In this document: in pieces, positions 1-11,090 of the stretch | Position numbering within the stretch: position 1 is the first letter of the stretch | Layout of the letters: each line of letters starts with the position of its first letter | Assembly: GCA_039707655.1 (NCBI GenBank) | Contig: CM077676.1 | Coordinates: forward strand, 453,086,379-453,150,378 | Origin: Elymus sibiricus | Lineage: Eukaryota > Streptophyta > Magnoliopsida > Poales > Poaceae | Direction of reading: 5' to 3' | Length of the DNA: 64,000 bases | Translations under genes and position numbers: made by a program | The notes under the pieces: model-generated | What the model was told of the DNA's origin: nothing | Databases searched by the model: none | Seen by the model: the letters and a program-made list of their open reading frames with translations, nothing else

Positions 1-903
1 ATGTACTTGAGGATCTTGAGTGACATTCTCAACTTGAGCACTTGGCTCACTTGCAGCTTCTTTCTCAGATTCTTGCATCACAACATTTTCTTGCAAGATC
101 TCATCTTCTTGAGCACTAGGCTCATTTGTGGCAACATGAGCACTTGGCTCAACTGGAGTTCTTTGCAACCTTGAAGAACCTTGAAGATCACCTTGAGAAA
201 TACCACTTGAGGGTGGTGGCTGGTACACAACCAATTCTTTGCAACCTTGACCTTCTTGCAATGTTTTCTCTGGAGCAGCTTCTTCTAGCACATTTTGAAC
301 TAGAGCTGATGTTGGCATAGTGCTCTGAATTGATGCTTTTGATGAAGGTTCTACCAACACTTCATCAACAAAGTTCTGAACACTTGTCTTCTCATGAAGA
401 TCTTGCTCTTGAGCAAGTGCTTGTTTCTGTCTTTCTCTAGCTACTTGAATAAGCTCTTCTTTGGATTTCTTGATGCTAGAGGAACTTGTAGAAGACCTTC
501 CTCTGCCTCTTCCTCTTCCTCTCCCACTTGGGGTTGCAATGCTATTGTGCCTTCTTTGGTATCCAATTAGTGTGGCAGCAACAAGAGGCATTGATGCCAG
601 TGGAGGTTCAAGACTATGATTTGAAATATCAATATCTTGTCTCTATTGCACTAGGGCAGATTAAGCAGATGCTTCCACTGGAACTGTCTGAGTTATCTTC
701 CTTTTTACTAGTTTTAGCACTGGGGCCACTTCTGGAGAACTTACTCTTCTCTGCAACTCAGGGGAGGTGCCAGCATCCATGTTGATATCTCTAACACCGA
801 TGGTAGCATTGCTATCTAATCCTGACAAGCTGACAAACCAATTGAACTCTTGAGCAAAGCAAGCACTGACTAAACTTAGCTGAGTGACTAACCAAGCTGC
901 GCC
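1..903 (-). pseudogene. Relic of an unknown low-complexity protein, cut by the left edge
   Basis: Reading leftward from about 903, one minus-strand frame stays open over the whole stretch except for two nearby stops, TAA at 661-663 and TAG at 643-645. The predicted product has an ordinary N-terminal part, then a Gly-Arg repeat (GRGRGRGR, near 490-530) followed by a serine run, a lysine/glutamate helix-like part, and repeated EPSAQ/EPSAH-type tetrapeptides with many glutamines. I do not recognise the family. The mix of an RG-rich patch and acidic Gln/Ser repeats suggests a retroelement or transposon accessory protein, but this is inference. The frame loses its start at 904, where a CACTA terminus begins, so the transposon probably inserted into it. 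It continues beyond base 1. Confidence 0.45.
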
Positions 904-924
904 CACTAAGGCAGGAACCCCTTA
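904..924 (+). repeat. Left terminal inverted repeat of the CACTA element
   Basis: Starts CACTAAGGCAGGAAC and pairs with 29491-29511 at 17 of 21 positions. Mismatches fall at bases 6-8 and 16. Confidence 0.6.
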
Positions 925-939
925 TAGGATTTCCTTATT

Positions 940-1273
940 AATGGCGGGCCGAGAAAAGGGCGCACCACTGGTAACTTGGGAAAATATCAGTGGCGCGCAG
1001 CAAAAGTTTGGTCGCCACTAATAACTAAGTAACACTGGCGTGTGCATTCACTGAACGCCACTAGTAACTGCCACCCCAGAAGCGTGCCAACCCAAAATTA
1101 CAAGTGGCGTGCTACTAATGCACATGCCAGTGGTCCTATCCGTATTAGTGACGTGCAACTTATAGTGCATGCCACTGATAAGAATTTGAGATTAAAAAAA
1201 TGGCTAGTGGCACGGCTATATTTAGGAGGTTATTAGTGGCGTGCAGTTTTTGCCGCATGCTACTTTTAAGTAT
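940..1273. repeat. CACTA subterminal repeat cluster, left arm
   Basis: At least six degenerate copies of a (T)TAGTGGCGTGC / GCACGCCACTAGT unit in both orientations, for example near 968, 992, 1031, 1103 and 1232. In CACTA elements such repeats are the transposase-binding region. The cluster is interrupted at 1274 by the Athila-type insertion and resumes at 10300. Confidence 0.65.
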
Positions 1274-1278
1274 GTTAC

Positions 1279-2277
1279 TGATGAGCGATATTTAAACCGG
1301 ATAATCTCAGAAATTCTGAGAAAATCACTCTGATATTGCCACTAATTACTAATGGATGCGAGAGATTGTGAAATCATTTGTTTAATGTGTTTCCGCAGGA
1401 AAGGGCCAAAACATGGAGAGGAATCATCATATATGAGGAAACAAGAAGTGTGATGGAAGAGAGGAAAGAATTGGAGGTGCACCAGAAGAAACAGAGCGCA
1501 AGACGGCCTTTGGTACGAGCACAAGTGCTCGTACTAGTGCTCATACCTGCTGTCATCGGCGACAGGAGGTGCACCTAATCACAAGTCATAAAAGGGCCGA
1601 CGCCAAAATCCCAACCGAGAGAGCACCATTCACGAAACAGAGCACCAGAACCATCTTCCAACCCTAGATGCCGCCATTTCCCATCTCATCTCCATAGCCG
1701 CTACCACCATCCTCACTGCAGCAATCCCTCTCCAAGATTAGTCATACATGTAATCGTGTATCGCATCTGGCAATTATCGTAAGACATATTATCAATCAAT
1801 CATTCATCTTTATGTCTTCTTCAATGAGTTCATCTTGCGGTCCGATCGCCACGTGTGAGTCATTCAGTAAGGCAATGGGTTGAGGTATCGCCTTGCAACC
1901 CGATGTATATGTACAAAGGATCGATGGAATGACTTTGATCATTTAACGTTATTTATGTGTCCGATTGCAACGGAGTTGTCTCTTGTCTTCTTCTCGTTCT
2001 AAGGCCCTGCATGTACTCAGGATCCCGTAGATCGATCAAGGAGGAGGTAAGGAGCGAGGAGGACACGGAACGCTAACCCGAACAGCAGTGAGAGAAGGGG
2101 TTAGTACGGTAGTAGAAAGCCAATCCTTGGGGACGAATGAGGTGTAGTCATTAAATGCCCAATGCTTTTGTCCAAATATTTATTTTTAATAATCGAGGTA
2201 ACCCCGCGCGATGGTATGGGCCTGCGGTTGGACAACTGACTCTTGATGCAGGTCGCACACCAGTAAAGACGTACTTT
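1279..2277 (+). repeat. Truncated 5' LTR of the Athila-type complex
   Basis: Homologous along its length to 7973-8973 but lacks the last 330 bases of the LTR. At 2277/2278 it is joined directly to gag sequence equivalent to 9482. The primer-binding site, leader and gag start are therefore missing. It contains a perfect 10-bp inverted repeat with a 2-base spacer at 1513-1534. Confidence 0.75.
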
Positions 2278-4117
2278 AAATGAGAATTTTATGCATGCAC
2301 CAATCGCTTTACCTGAGGTTGCCACCGAGCAATATGAAATTAAGCCCCACTTAGTCACAGTGGTTCAACAAGACCAATTTGGAGGCTCTGCTTCAGGGGA
2401 TGCCGGTATGCACCAACACAATTTGTCTGAATTGTGTGATATGACATGCATTAGATATTATGAACCAGATACTTTGAAGTTGTGTCTATTTCCTTTCTCC
2501 TTGACAGGAAAAGCAAAATAATGGCTTCTAGCTTTGCCTAGAGGAAGTATAACTTCATGGACTGCTTGCTGTAGCAAATTTTTATCTAAGTTTTGTCCCC
2601 CTGCGAAAATTATGCAACTTTGTTCTCATATCACAGGTTTTAAGCAGGTAGAACGTGAGCCACTAGCGCTTGCATGTGATCCCATGAAGGTGGCTAGAAG
2701 AAGCTGCCCCAATCACGGGATGGAAGAATGGTTAATTCTTCATATGTTTTATAATGCTCTTACTCCCATGTCAAAAACTATGCTTGATATAGGTACAGGA
2801 GGAACTGTAATGGGAAGACCTATTGATGAGGCTAATCAATTGCTTCACAATATGCAAGAAAACCATGTCGAATGGCATGTAGAAAGGTCTACCACGAGAA
2901 AGGTCAATACTGTCTCCATAGAGAAAAATGAAGAGCTGACCACGAAGATCGATGAACTCATCGACACCATAAGAGGTAAAGAAGAGGTAACCATTAATGC
3001 AATTACTGAAGGCGATGTTAATGATGTTAACTTCATTAGTCGAAACAACTATAATCCCAATTGAAAAAATAATGGGTATGCTCATAGGCCACCGTATCCC
3101 ACTAATAACGGAGCACACAATAATTTTAATGGAACGAGCACCGGTAATAGAAATGCTTTGGATGAAACTCTTAAGACTTTTATCACTGCCCAAGATGAGC
3201 AAAACAATATGTTTACCGCTATCTTGAAGAATCATGACAATTTACCGGGTCAAATGACCGGTAAGATTACTAGACTCACTAATGATGTGCTGGCTTTAGA
3301 AGGAAGAACTCAAAGCATGGAAGCACAGGTTGCTAAAATTGCAGAAAGTCAAATAGCGATTCTAGCAAAGTTTGCTGGAAAGCCGGAACCTAATCTGGTT
3401 TAGAGTGTCAAGATGATGAGAAGTAGTGAAGAAGTTTCAGAGGAGCTCGATAAGAGCCATACACTAGAACGATCTTACTCTGATGTAGACTTCATGAAGA
3501 TGTTGACACTAAAGCATACACTACCCGAGGTATCAAATGACGAGGCCTATAAATGCTTCATTGATCAAGTTTCCCCTAAGGTATGTGAATTAGATACTAA
3601 ATAAAATAAATTATATGGTAAGCTTCCCGTTAAACAAGAGGAGATATTTTAGCAACCTATAGGAATTGAGATTGGATTGAACAAGTTCAATGCTTTATGT
3701 GATCTAGGTGCTAGTGTTTCCACTATTCCTAAAACCGTTTATGAAAATCTCAATCTTGGTCCTTTTATTACTAGTGAAATTAAGTTAAACATGGTCAATT
3801 CTACATTTACACAAGCAATAGGGATTAAAAATGGTGTAGTCATCCAAATTAATGAGTGCCCTGTTATGATTGATCTTGTCATCGTTGGCATGCCTAAAGA
3901 TCCTATGGCACCAATTATATTAGGTAGGCCATTCTTAAGAACTATAGAAGCTACCATTAATGTCTTTGAAGGAAATGTGCGATTTGACCTTCCGTCGAAG
4001 GATCCTTTTGTTAGACATTTCCCTAGGAAAAAGAAGATGAAGATGTATGCAGGAGATGGTATCATCAATAATGCCAGTAGCTACGGGCTCGGCATTATCG
4101 CACCGAAGCAGAAGTAA
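2278..4117 (+). pseudogene. gag-protease polyprotein relic, Athila-type
   Basis: One frame runs through the interval with no frameshift and is broken only by stops at 2519-2521, 3062-3064, 3401-3403, 3602-3604 and 3650-3652. The first half is a retrotransposon gag capsid-like region (ITLPEV-type start, then WLLALPRGS, FCPPAKI, MLDIGTGGT). The second half has an Asn-rich linker, a helical part with QSMEAQVAKIAESQ, and an aspartic protease core with LCDLGASVSTIP (about 3695-3730) and IILGRPFLRT (about 3919-3948). The catalytic DLGAS triad region looks intact. A gag polyprotein packages RNA into particles and the protease matures it; here the start is deleted and the stops make it dead. Reverse transcriptase does not follow. 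Confidence 0.75.
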
Positions 4118-5148
4118 TCGTCACTATGGTCGAGCTTACCGACCGAAAACGAAGCGCTTCATGGGAGGCAACCAATGTGAATAAGGTAGATGAAACAGTA
4201 TGTTTTCTTTTTGTTGTTTCAATAAAGACTGTTGAAGTTTTTGTTTGGAGGAAAGAAGAGATAAAGAATCACTACCAAGGTTGATTATATTGCAAAAGTT
4301 GCTATGCACTAAGCGTATGTTGAAAGTTTAGAAATTATGCCTTTTATCTATGTTGGAGCTAACCTCTCAGGTGTTAAAAAGAAAAGCCCGAAGAAAACTA
4401 ATTTTTCAGGCAGTTCAAAGGCTAAGACGATGCTTGTACAACCAAACTGGTCGTACCAGTGGTCGTACCGCAGGTGGAGAGTCAAGCCAATGGAGTCCAG
4501 AGCGATCGACGGCATTCGGTACGAACGCGAACGCTCGTACCGCTGCTCGTACCTCGCGTAGACAAAAATACCAGAGGCATCCAGAATGAACGATGGCAGT
4601 CGGTATGAGCGCAAGCTTGCATACCGCTGGTCGGACCGAATCCCCAGCCAGAGCAACATAAGGTCTCATTTTCTGAGACGGCGTTCAGTACCATGTATGC
4701 GCAGAGATGATTGTTTATCCAGAATGTTTGACGGCATTCGGTACGAGCGCAAGCATTCATACAGCCGCTCGTACCGTGTTCTGTCGATGCCAATAACGGC
4801 CGAGGAGAAGGTAAATCTTCCCCATATCTTTTCTAACTCTTTCTTCTTCCTCCCCAACCTCTCCAAACCCTACCAAACCTTCGCTGGATCTCTCTCTCTC
4901 TACTTGTTTTCAGTCCAAATCCTTCCACGTGAACGATCTACAGTATGTTTCTCCTCTGATCCGCAACTTATTTTCTGCAAGGTCATTCTCTAGGTGCTAA
5001 GCATTGCCATGTTTAGGTTATGTGTACTCTTGATCCTAATTTTTAGATGAGCTTGAATTTGTTGATGTTATTAGAGGAGTTTGATCTTATGGTTCACGTA
5101 GGTTCACTTGTGCATCATTCTGTTGGACTAAAAATCTATTTTGGTTAG
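4118..5148 (+). other. Non-coding leader of the env-position ORF, with GGTACGAGC hairpins and a putative intron
   Basis: No coding frame is supported. At 4440-4780 several inverted repeats of the GGTACGAGC/GCTCGTACC type occur (4517-4542, 4601-4626, 4739-4776). At 4830-4915 there is a pyrimidine-rich stretch with CTCTCTCTC and CCAAACC runs like a plant 5' untranslated leader. A donor-like GTATGT begins at 4943 and TTTTGGTTAG ends at 5148, directly before an ATG, giving a possible 206-base intron. No clear TATA box was seen upstream. Confidence 0.45.
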
Positions 5149-6355
5149 ATGTTTATGAGGAGATCCACTCGCGTCGTTCGCAGTGAAGCCGCCAATGCAC
5201 CCTATGAAGTTGCACGTAGGCAACAAATTTATTTTCAGGGGATCAACTTTGTCAATCATGATGCAAGGAAGAAACACCGTGTGCTTCATGAGAGGAAGAT
5301 GAAAACCACCAAGTGGGCGTGTCCGTCCACGATAGCCATGCTTGGCATTGGTAACAAGTTCAATTTGTTATGTGCTAATGTTGGTTTGCAGCATTTTGTG
5401 TTTCAGGGCTTCGTGACATATCGTCGGTTGAAGCTTGAGTTTCTTAGCACTCTCTCGCACAACGTTGGGTTGAACGCTAGAGAAGAGGAGGAGAGATCAC
5501 TTTCTGTCTCATGGACCAGAATTTCGACATCACCCTCACGGAGTGGTTCAATCACTTCGGCTTCCCCAACAATGACGAACACTACCACTACACCTATGAT
5601 TTGCTCGAACCCCATCAAGCTAAGTTATTTGGTCGAATGAGTTACCCAGGCTATAGGCATAGGGCAAGTTGCATTGAGTGTCCTGCTATACATTATCTCT
5701 ATTATGTTATCACTAACTCGTTGCAGGCACGAGGACAAGTTTCAAAGGTTAATGAAGCGAATATGCTGATTCTTGGGAAGGCCATGATTCCTGGCATCGA
5801 CTACTCACCCCACTTGGGCACGATACTTTTGTTTCACCTTGCGCACCAACCAAATTGTGCACAAGGAGATATCGCTTGCGATGGAGTGATCACCATGTTG
5901 GCCAACTCCCTTGGCTTGAACTTCACCATCCTTCATCCACTTGTCGGTAATACCATTGTTAATATTTGTGTTATAACCCACCGAGGTTTTCATTTCATTC
6001 GAATTCCTGGAGTGGGACACTTGTTCCCTACTCCCATGCCTAACCTTTTCTTGATAGAGGGCGGAATTTTGCATTATGTGCCACAAGAAGGAGATGAAGC
6101 GTTCGATCAAGAGGCGCCCGAACTAGAAGAGGGAGCGAAGGCGAGCTTGCCACGGATGTAGAGGAGGAGTAGCCCCAAGATGATGTACAAGAGGATGTGC
6201 CCTACACCACGTACGCCGACATCTACAACCTTGAAGGCTCCATCAACAACATGAGCCACCTCGCCAATTCCCTTCGAGACACTTCCGCGTACATGGCAAA
6301 CAACTTTACCGAGTGGAGCCATGCATGGGCTCCGAACTACCAGCCACCACAATGA
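5149..6355 (+). pseudogene. Env-position ORF of an Athila-type element, frameshifted
   Basis: The frame opens at the ATG at 5149, immediately after a splice-acceptor-like AG. It carries an N-terminal region with RRQQIYFQGINF and TYRRLKLEFLSTLSHN, which I relate to the plant transposon-protein domain found in grass retroelements (Transposase_32-like; inference). Near 5490-5510 the coding sense shifts frame and continues as MDQNFDITLTEWFNHFGFPN up to about 6140, with conserved-looking GRMSYPGYRHRASCIECPAI and GIDYSPHLGTILLFHLAHQ. A second shift near 6140 leads into an acidic tail with a TAG, ending NYQPPQ at about 6355. No signal peptide or membrane segment is evident, so calling it an envelope would be wrong; function unknown. 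Confidence 0.6.
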
Positions 6356-7972
6356 TCTCGCTGGATTGGGCTTGCAAAAGCTTAAGCTTGGCGAGGTTAT
6401 TTCCACGTTTACACCAAGATGTGGCGGTACTTATTTGAATAAGTTGTAATGAGGTTGCACTTCAGCTCGCTGAGCTTCAAACACTCGTGTTGGTTTGTTC
6501 CAACACTTTGCATTTTTATTTGGTTTTGCTTTTTGTTTGTTTTTCTTTTCGCCGGTTACATTCCTTTTGCAAGTTAGCTTTCAAAAACCCCAAAAACAAA
6601 AAAATAGAATAAGTTTTTTTTGCTTTGGTCTTTTTCTTTTTGACACGGATTTCGGTTTGCATTCTTGCTAATATTTTCCGCAGCGGAGTTGATCTACGCC
6701 AAGCAGCGAGGAACACACTTTAAGGAAGAGAAGTGTGAACATTCATGAATGTGAAGGTCTGTCCTACGACTCCCGTCTTTTGAACTTGAAATGCTTAGAA
6801 TAGTTGTAGTTGTAGTATGTGTGAAGTATTCAAGTGGGAGTAAGTCTTGATAGTTAAAACAAAGGTTTTGTTTTTGTAGAGAAAATAATTTAGTATCCTT
6901 TGTTTTGTTTAATCTAGGTAACCGAGAGTAGTCGTGGGACTAGTTTTCAAAAGAAAGTGCTGATAATTAAGAATAACCATGCATATGAGAAAGTCTCTAG
7001 AAAGGCTTGGGTGTTTAGAAAATTTGTAAAGGTGATATTAGCGATACTCAACCCCATAGCATTAAATTTGATAGACTCAATAGCACTTGTGGATAAAGTT
7101 GTCAAGAGGAACCCAGTTGAAAGGTGATCGAGATTAGGCCAAAATCTGTTTTGCATTTACATGGCGCTTCAGCTTCTTGCTGGTCCCATGGTGTTGTCAC
7201 TATATGTTGCTTTACGCTTGTAAATGTGTCTTCGTCACCTCTCTTGATGTTATGCTGAAGACTCCGCTGGCCAATGAACGGTCCACCAGAGCTTTGGCTC
7301 GGATTTCGTCTATGAGTTTGTTAACGTTCGTAGTGGCAACACTACAACAAATATTATTCAGCTTTCTCTTTAAGAGTGTGTGTATGTGGAAATAAACGAA
7401 TACTGATCGCAAGAGCTCGAAAGAGACAACAATTGGTCCATAGTATTCAAACATAAGCCACATGGAAACTCTTGCATGTATCATTTCTTTGGCATAATCC
7501 TGTCACTAGACAACGAAAGTTTCAGCAAGCAATGATTGAAAGAAGTGTTTGCAAGCCTTGATGAGGAGACGCTCGTGGGTGTTAGCGAGTTACTCTAGTA
7601 TCACGTTGTCTTCACATACCTTTCACGCCCGTAATATATGTTGTCATTGCTAAAGAAAGAAAAGCTCTTCCGTTGTGTTCCCAGCAAGCAAGTGTTAGCC
7701 AGAGGAAATATAATAAAAGCTACTTTGTTATTTTGTCTAGACTAACAAGGACTTTGTGTTGATTATCTTTGCTTCACTAATGCTTGCATAATAACCGTGC
7801 CACCACTACAGCTATACTAAGTTTTTAGGTGAAGAAAGCGGAGGGCTATCTAGGTGTACCGATCGTAAGTGAACCGAAACCTTCTCGTTATTTTGGTTTA
7901 AACAACTGAGTTCCTTATGGTTGAGGTTTTATTTGTTGCTCGAGGATGATCAATGTTTAAGCTTTGGGAGGT
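6356..7972 (+). other. 3' non-coding region and polypurine tract of the Athila-type complex
   Basis: No supportable coding frame. It includes a T-rich part (6500-6660) with ...CCAAAAACAAAAAA-like runs, similar in style to 61440-61800 in the right-hand element. The purine tract TTTGGGAGGT lies just before the LTR start at 7973 and would prime plus-strand DNA synthesis. Confidence 0.5.
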
Positions 7973-9302
7973 TGATGAGCGATATTTTTGCACTCATCAC
8001 ACCATTGTTTAAACTGGATAATAATCACTCCGATATTGCCACTAATGACTAATGAATGCGAGAGATCATGAAATCCTTTGTTTAATGTGTTTCCGCAGGA
8101 AAGGGCCTAAACATGAAAAGGAATCATCACTTATGAGGAAACAAGAAGAATGGAGGAAGAAAGGAAGGAATTGGAGGCGCACCAGAAGAAACAGAGTGCA
8201 AGACGGCCATTGGTACGAGCACAAGCGCTCATACTAGCGCTCGTACCAACTTCCATCAGCGCCAAGAGGTCCACCTGATCACAAGTCATAATAGGGCCGA
8301 TGCCAAAATCCCAATAGAGAGAGCACCATTCACGAAATAGAGCACCAGAACCATCTTCCAACCCTAGCCGCCACCATTTCCCATCTCATCTCCATAGCCG
8401 CCACCACCATCATCACTGCAGCAATCCCTCTCCAAGATTAGTCATACTTGTAAACGTGTAACGCATCTGGCAACTATTGTATGACATATTATCAATCAAT
8501 CATTCATCTTTATGTCTTCTTCAATGAGTTCATCTTGCGATCCGATCGCCATGTGTGAGTAATTTGGTAAGGCAATGGGTTGAGGCATCACCTTGTAACC
8601 CGATGTATTTGAACAAGGGATCGATGGAGTGACTTTGATCATTTAACATTATTTATGTGTCCGATTGCAACGGAGTTGTCTCTTGTCTTGTTCTCGTTCT
8701 AAGGCCCTGCAGGTACCCAGGATCCTATAGACCGATCAAGGAGGAGGTAAGGAGCGAGGAGGACGCGGAATGCTAACCCAAACAGTAGCGAGAGAAGGGG
8801 TTAGTATGGTAGCGGAAAGCCAATCCTTGCGGACGAATGAGGTGTAGTCATTAAACACCCAATGCTTTTGTCTGAATATTTATTCTTAATAACCGAGGTA
8901 ACCCCGCAAGACAGTAAGGGCCCGCGGTTGGACAACTCACTCTTGATGCAGGTCGCTCACCGGTTAAGACATACTTTGGACACGTCCCGGACATCATCGT
9001 GTCGCAAGCACATCATTGCGGTTGTTTTCCAGAGCACAAATTAATATCATTAAGATCTCGAACACAAATATATGGTTGTGAGAGTAAGACCTCATACCCA
9101 TGCCTGTTTTTAATACTAGTGTTTAAACCCCTAAGGTTGTTAAACGTCCGGTTGAAAAACTAGAATTAACATCACTAGCAAGAACTTGTCAGAGCCTTAG
9201 TCATAGTGCACATCCTCTTGTGGGTTTGATAACTCAGGGTCACTCCTTGGGGAAAAGGCAGGGAACCTTTATGCTATCCAAACCGGATCTTAAAGGGCAT
9301 CA
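7973..9302 (+). repeat. Full-length LTR shared by the two internal regions
   Basis: Begins TGATGAGCG after the purine tract and ends GGGCATCA, 11 bases before the primer site (1,330 bp). It aligns with 1279-2277 and, at its 3' end, with 10017-10299. It holds an inverted repeat GGTACGAGC...GCGCTCGTACC at 8212-8247. Confidence 0.75.
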
Positions 9303-9313
9303 ACCACCATTTC

Positions 9314-9333
9314 TGGTGCCATTGCCGGGGAGG
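9314..9333 (+). promoter_or_regulatory. Primer-binding site, tRNA-Asp type
   Basis: TGGTGCCATTGCCGGGGA differs at two positions from the complement of the plant tRNA-Asp(GUC) 3' end (TGGCGCCGTTGCCGGGGA). It lies 11 bases after the LTR end, as expected for minus-strand priming. Confidence 0.7.
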
Positions 9334-9449
9334 CATCATGCCACTAGTCACCGCGTTAGAGTTTTTGTTAGAGTTTTTATTTCAGTTTTTGTTCTTGTCC
9401 TTCTTTGTTTTTCTAGTTGTGTTGTTACCGAAAACTCAAAAAATTTATT

Positions 9450-10016
9450 ATGGCTCGAAACCTTGGAGATTATGCTGCTCCAAATGAGAATTTTATGCGT
9501 GCGCCAATCACTTTACCTGAGGTTGCCGCCGAGCAATATGAAATTAAGCCCCACTTAGTGATAGTGGTTCAACATGAGCAATTTGGAAGCTCTGCTTTAG
9601 AGGATACCGGTATGACCTACACAATTTTTCTGAATTGTGCAGTATGACACGCATTAGAGATTATGAACCAGACGCTTTGAAGTTACATCTATTTCCTTTC
9701 TCCTTGCGAGGAAAAGTAAAAGAATGGCTTCTAGCTTTGCCTAGAGGAAGTATAGCTTCATGAACTGCTTGCTGTAAGAAATTTTTATCTAAGTTTTGCC
9801 CCCCCAAAAAAATTATGCAACTTCATTCTCAGATCACAAGTTTTAAGCAGGAAGAACATGAGCCACTAGCGCTTGCGTGGGATCGCATGAAGGAGGCTAT
9901 AAGAAACTACCCCAATCACGGGATGGAAGAATGATTAATTCTTCATATGTTTTATAATGCTCTTTCTCCCATGTCACAAACTATGCTTGATACAGCTGTA
10001 GGAGGAACTATAATGG
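9450..10016 (+). pseudogene. Second, truncated gag copy with its start
   Basis: The ATG at 9450 begins MARNLGDYAAPNEN and continues into the same gag seen at 2278. It therefore supplies the N-terminus that is deleted in the first copy. The frame breaks near 9615 and again downstream, and the homology stops at about 10016 (…AATGGGA), where LTR sequence resumes. The junction shares GGA with both partners, which suggests microhomology-mediated deletion or illegitimate recombination. The remaining capsid region, linker and protease are absent. Confidence 0.65.
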
Positions 10017-10299
10017 GACACATCCCCCACATCTTTGAGTCGCAAGCACATCATAGCGGTTGTCTTCCAGAGCACAAATTAATATCATTAAGATCCTGAG
10101 CACAAATATAAGGTTGTGAGAGTACCCCTAAGGTTGTTAAAGGTCCGGCTGAGAAACTGGAATTAAATTCGCTAGCAAGAACTTGTCAGAGCCTTTTTCG
10201 TAGTGCACATCCTCTCGTGGGTTTGATCACTCAGGGTCACTCCTTGGGGAAAAGGCAGGGAACCTTACTACTATCCAAACCGAATATTAAAGGGCATCA
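10017..10299 (+). repeat. Terminal LTR fragment closing the Athila-type complex
   Basis: Matches the last 325 bases of the full LTR (from about 8977) with scattered differences and a 50-base gap, and ends at the same GGGCATCA. The next five bases are the target-duplication copy CTTAC. Confidence 0.7.
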
Positions 10300-10345
10300 C
10301 TTACTAGTGGAATGCCCATGCAGCCGCATGCCACTAATATGTACT
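10300..10345. repeat. CACTA subterminal repeat resumed after the insertion
   Basis: TTACTAGTGGAATGCCC...GCATGCCACTAATA: one inverted pair of the CACTA subterminal unit, continuous in type with 940-1273. Confidence 0.6.
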
Positions 10346-10374
10346 CACAATAATTGAGCAGAGCCCTCTCTGTA

Positions 10375-10588
10375 TACACTACCTTCTCTTCTTCCTCCCC
10401 TCTCACTTCTCTTCTTCCTCCTCTCCCTTCTTCCCCTCATCTCTCTCCTTTCACTTCTTCCACCTCTCCCTTATATCTTCTCCCCCCTTGATCTATATTC
10501 CCCTCTTCCCCTTCTCTTCTTCCTCCCCCTTCACCATATTTCCCATCTCCCCCTTCTCTTCTTCCTTCACTTATTCCTCCTTTCTCAC
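10375..10588 (+). repeat. Polypyrimidine tract
   Basis: About 210 bases that are overwhelmingly C/T on the plus strand (TCTTCTTCCTCC-type runs). It may form triplex DNA or be a decayed leader. No coding sense. Confidence 0.6.
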
Positions 10589-11090
10589 AACCGGGTGCCC
10601 CCATGTGGCTGGGAATGGAGCCACTTGAGCTTAGAGATCATGTGGTAGGAGCCCCGCGTTGGACCCCATGCTAGCCGTGCACACCGAAATCGGCCTTCTT
10701 TCCCGCTATCGTGGATGAGCTCCCCTCCACTCCCGTCATCTCGGCCATGAGCTCCCCGTCGTAGCCTATGCAGCCCATGTCCGACGAATCATCGCACTGC
10801 AGCAGCGCCTCCGTTGGATCCGGTGGCAAATCATACACCATCGGTGGTGAAGCCCCCCAAATCTGACGTGCCCACCCGTGGTCCTTTGCACCTGCAAATG
10901 CCTTGTTGTCAAGAGAACCTCGTACTTAGCCAGTAATCCAAACCAAGACTTCTTCAGCTGTGAAGGTCATGGAACCAAGGTACAATAGAAAATCTCTCTC
11001 TGTTAGCAATTTGGCATACAAATCCTATCGCTCACATCGTTATGTAATCACGTGCATAAAGATTTTCTTGCAACAGATGGATATGGGGTC
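10589..11090. other. GC-rich CACTA interior, no gene recognised
   Basis: 10589-10920 is GC-rich and might be an old exon, but no frame stays open convincingly. 10920-11090 is ordinary AT-balanced DNA with nothing recognisable. Confidence 0.3.

Larger units (their letters stand above)
1279..10299 (+). mobile_element. Athila-type Gypsy complex: LTR, internal, LTR, partial internal, partial LTR
   Basis: The complex starts at TGATGAGCG (1279) and ends at ...GGGCATCA (10299). Flanking 5-mers are GTTAC (1274-1278) and CTTAC (10300-10304), one mismatch apart, and removing the interval rejoins CACTA subterminal sequence. It contains a truncated LTR, a gag-protease frame, an env-position ORF, a purine tract, a full LTR (7973-9302), a tRNA-Asp-type primer site, a second truncated gag and a final 283-bp LTR piece. 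No reverse transcriptase or integrase is present, so it depended on other elements. The shared middle LTR suggests unequal LTR recombination followed by deletions. Athila lineage is inferred from the primer site, the gag/protease type and the ORF in the env position. Confidence 0.7.
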
